DNA of 64,000 bases, taken from Opisthocomus hoazin. Its lineage: Eukaryota > Chordata > Aves > Opisthocomiformes > Opisthocomidae. The number at the start of each line of letters is the position of its first letter. Positions within the stretch are counted from its first letter, which is position 1. The stretch covers positions 6,981,379-7,045,378 of the forward strand of contig NC_134439.1 of NCBI RefSeq assembly GCF_030867145.1. Reading direction: 5' to 3'. The translations under genes were made by a program, and so were the position numbers. Shown piece by piece: positions 61,556 through 64,000 of this stretch. A model generated the notes under the pieces. The model searched no databases. It was not told where the DNA came from and saw nothing but the letters and a program-made list of their open reading frames with translations.

Positions 61556-62559
61556 AAGGACAGAAGAACAAGTGAAGCACAAACAAGCAGACACTCACCA
61601 GAAGCAAGGCCAGAGCCAGCAGGGACAGGCTGACAATCAGATGGACAGAGGGAGAGATAGAAGAGGGATGGGGAGAGAGAGTAAGTGGCAGACGGATGAG
61701 ATGTGGGAACAGAATGCGGGAGGGATGGAGAGACAGAACAAGAGATGTTTGGGCAGGCAGGAAGACGTAGGGCTACTTCAGGAGAGGGATGGCTGCGATG
61801 GCGAGTGAAGCGGAGGGGCAGGTGGACAGAGGAATGGGCGGGAAGATGGGGAGGCAGGGCTGTGCGGGTGGAGACCCATCGATGCGAACCTCCTCTGGAG
61901 CGTCGGGCACCCGGTTGCCCGGGGCCTGTGGGGGCCGCGGGGGTGCTGGTCGCCAGGTGGCCTGGGCGGCTGTGGGATGGGGAGGGGAGAGGGGATCTGA
62001 GCGGGTTCCCTGGACCCCCCTCCCCACCTCAGAAGTGAGTGGCAAGTGGGCGGGAGCATCTGCAAACTGCGCTGCGGGATGCCGCACGGCAAGACCGTCT
62101 GCACCCCCTGCCCCGCCAGCAGCCGAGCCCCAGGGAGGGCGTTCCGGGCAGGGAACCGTGTCCCTGGCCGCCGAGGGGGCTGCAGGCACAGCCAAGGAAG
62201 GGGCTGCAAAGCCCTCTGCAGGACTGCTCCTGTCCAAGGAGTCTGTCAAATGTCCCCCACCGCCCGGCCCTCCCCCTCAGTCCTCACCTCTGGTGTCGTG
62301 GGCAGCCTCTGTCAAGGGCCCCCCGAGAGTGGGGCAGTGCCTACTGCATGCCCGAGGAGGTGGCACTTGTCCCTCCAGGAGCCTGTCCCCCTGCCCGGCC
62401 TGCAGCACTGCCTGGGTCCAGACACTGGTTAGTGCCAGGCTGTTAATTGGGTGGTGGGTTCCTCCATCTCCACCTTCCTCGCATGATCCAGCCCCATGCT
62501 CGTGCCTCTCTGGCAGCCATCTCCTGGCTGAGACAACCCACCTCGCTGCTGTTCTCTAG
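61556..62559. other. GC-rich block at about 61850-62450, no gene assigned
   Basis: A purine-rich stretch (61570-61790) leads into GC-rich, CpG-containing sequence. Long open frames on both strands result from the base composition and show no domain I recognise. It could be a CpG island of an unseen transcript or simply GC-rich intergenic DNA. Confidence 0.4.
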
Positions 62560-63869
62560 ACACTCAAGGGGCCAAATTGCCTTGGACTACAGGCTGGTCA
62601 CCCTCACCTCCATCCCTAGAAAGATGATGGGGCAGCTCAGTCTGGATGTCATCATTAAGCAAGTGGAGTAAAATAAGGTCAACAGGAGTAGTCAACATGG
62701 ATTCGCCAAGGGGAAATCACGCTTGACCAATCTGATAGCTTTCTGTGATGGCATGGCCGGGTGGGTAGATGAGGGGAGAGCATTGAATGTTGTCTATCTT
62801 GACTTCAGCAAGGCCTTTGACACTGTTTCCCATAACCTCCTAGGGAAGCTCAGGAAGTGTGGACTAGATGAGTGGTCAGTGAGGTGCATTGACAACTGGC
62901 TGAATGACAGAGCTCAGAGGGTTGTCATCAGTGGTGCAGAGTCTTGTTGGAGGCCTGCAACTAGTGGGCTTCCCCAGCGGTCAGTACTCAGCCTTGTTCA
63001 ACTTACTTGTCAATGACCTGTATGAAGGGACAGAGTGTACCCTCAGCAAGTTTGCTGATGACACAAAACTCGGAGGAGTGGTGGATACACTAGCAGGCTG
63101 TGTTGCTATTCAGTGAGACCTGGACAGGCTAGAGAGCTTGATGGAGAGGAACCTGATGAAGTTCAACCAGGGCAAGTGCAGGGTCCTGCACCTGAGGAGG
63201 AACAACACCATGCACGAGCACAGGCTTGGGGCTGACCTGCTGGAGTGCAGCTCTGTGGAGGGGGACCTGAGTTTCCTGGTGGATGACAAGTTAACTATGA
63301 GCCAGGGCTCCATTAAGAAGAGTGTGGCCAGCAGGTTGAGGGAGGTTCTCCTCCCCCTCTACTCTGCCCTAGTGAGGCCCTATCTGGAGTACTGTGCCCA
63401 GTTCCGGGAGAGAGTTCAGGGGAGGGGTACAAGGATGATGAGGGGACTGGAGCACTGCTCCTATGAGGAAAGGCTGAGGGAGCTGGGCTTGTTTAGCCTG
63501 AAGAAGAGAAAGCTGAGAGGGGATCTTACAAATGCCTATAAATATTTTTATTGTGGGTGTCAAGAGGATGGGGCCAAACTCTTTTCAGTGGTGCCCAGCA
63601 ACAGGACAAGGGGCAATGGGCACAAACTGAAGCATAGGAAGTTCCGTCTGAATATGAGGAAGAACTTCTTCCCTCTGAGGGTGACAGGGCACTGGAACAG
63701 GTTGCCCAGGGAGGCTGTGGATTCTCCTTCTCTAGAGATATTCAAGATCCACCTGGACAAGGTCCTGTGCAGCCTGCTGTAGATGACCCTGCTTCGGCAG
63801 GGGGGTTGGACTAGATGATCCACAGAGGTCCCTTCCAACCCCTAACATTCTGTGATTCTGTGATTCTGT
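62560..63869 (+). mobile_element. CR1 LINE, 5'-truncated, moderately decayed
   Basis: It begins at a decayed DYRLVTLTSIPRKMMGQL block in the reverse transcriptase and continues through [24 protein letters not shown] and the C-terminal region to CSLL at 63782, with an ATTCTGTG tail at 63869. Stops occur near 62670 and 63116, a frameshift lies near 63000 in the QGSVLGP region, and several short deletions are visible, for example between LTMSQ and GSIKKSV near 63306. It is older than the copies at 37 and 51 kb but belongs to the same group by its 3' end. Confidence 0.93.
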
Positions 63870-64000
63870 CTGCAATGGTCCTGATGCTCATGAGTAGGCA
63901 AATGAGTCCCAGGTATAGGTGTTACATTCTGTGTTGGAGTAGCTAGGGAACACTTTCCTGCCTCTTGGATCTTCATTTCCTCACCACAGGTGATGTGTAA

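Noticed and set aside
61789-62559. A 256-codon plus-strand frame and a 158-codon minus-strand frame in the GC-rich block
   Set aside because: The frames overlap on opposite strands, are of low complexity (G, A, P, R rich) and carry no recognisable domain, as expected from GC-rich DNA lacking stop codons.

Overview
The window looks like bird genomic DNA. The main evidence is the dense load of CR1 LINEs with the typical avian 3' tail (tandem 8-mers such as ATTCTGTG or TCATAGAA next to a conserved GGTTGGAAGGGACC block), together with solo LTRs of a kind common in neoavian genomes. By eye, CR1 covers roughly one third of the 64 kb. Several copies keep long reading frames, so CR1 was active recently in this lineage. 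I cannot name the species. Expansions of this kind are known in some lineages such as woodpeckers, but that is only a suggestion.

Layout. 0-4.5 kb: the 3' part of a young CR1, an olfactory receptor (OR) pseudogene and a solo LTR. 4.5-8.0 kb: a CpG-island promoter with two perfect NRF1-type palindromes, then an intact six-exon SDR39U1 gene. 8-11 kb: no recognised gene. 11-16 kb: a composite of an unassigned repeat in inverted orientation, short recurring units and a CR1 inserted into one of them. 16-25 kb: old CR1 remains, AT-rich DNA and a partial solo LTR. 25.5-26.5 kb: an intact OR4M-like receptor on the minus strand. 28-39.8 kb: nested and head-to-head CR1 elements, including one whose ORF2 is open for 794 codons. 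45.1-48.1 kb: an intact OR4D-like receptor between complementary tetranucleotide arrays. 49-54.4 kb: more CR1, including a copy with the end of ORF1 followed by ORF2. 54.5-58.6 kb: a minus-strand VWA5A-like pseudogene that can be followed through eight well-defined exons plus a VIT fragment. 59.6-60.8 kb: a third LTR. 61-64 kb: CR1 pieces around a GC-rich block.

The host genes do not form a pathway. The informative part is the linkage. In human, VWA5A sits inside an OR cluster on 11q24 that includes OR4D5, while OR4M1 and SDR39U1 are both on proximal 14q. Finding OR4D-like, OR4M-like, VWA5A-like and SDR39U1 sequences within 55 kb here suggests an old linkage. I found no RNA genes, no CRISPR array and no convincing new protein system. 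The most unusual items are the VWA5A-like pseudogene cut off at a CR1 that lacks its own 3' end, the inverted repeat composite at 11-16 kb, the possible 5'-inverted CR1 at 36.3-39.8 kb and the complementary purine/pyrimidine arrays around the OR4D-like gene.
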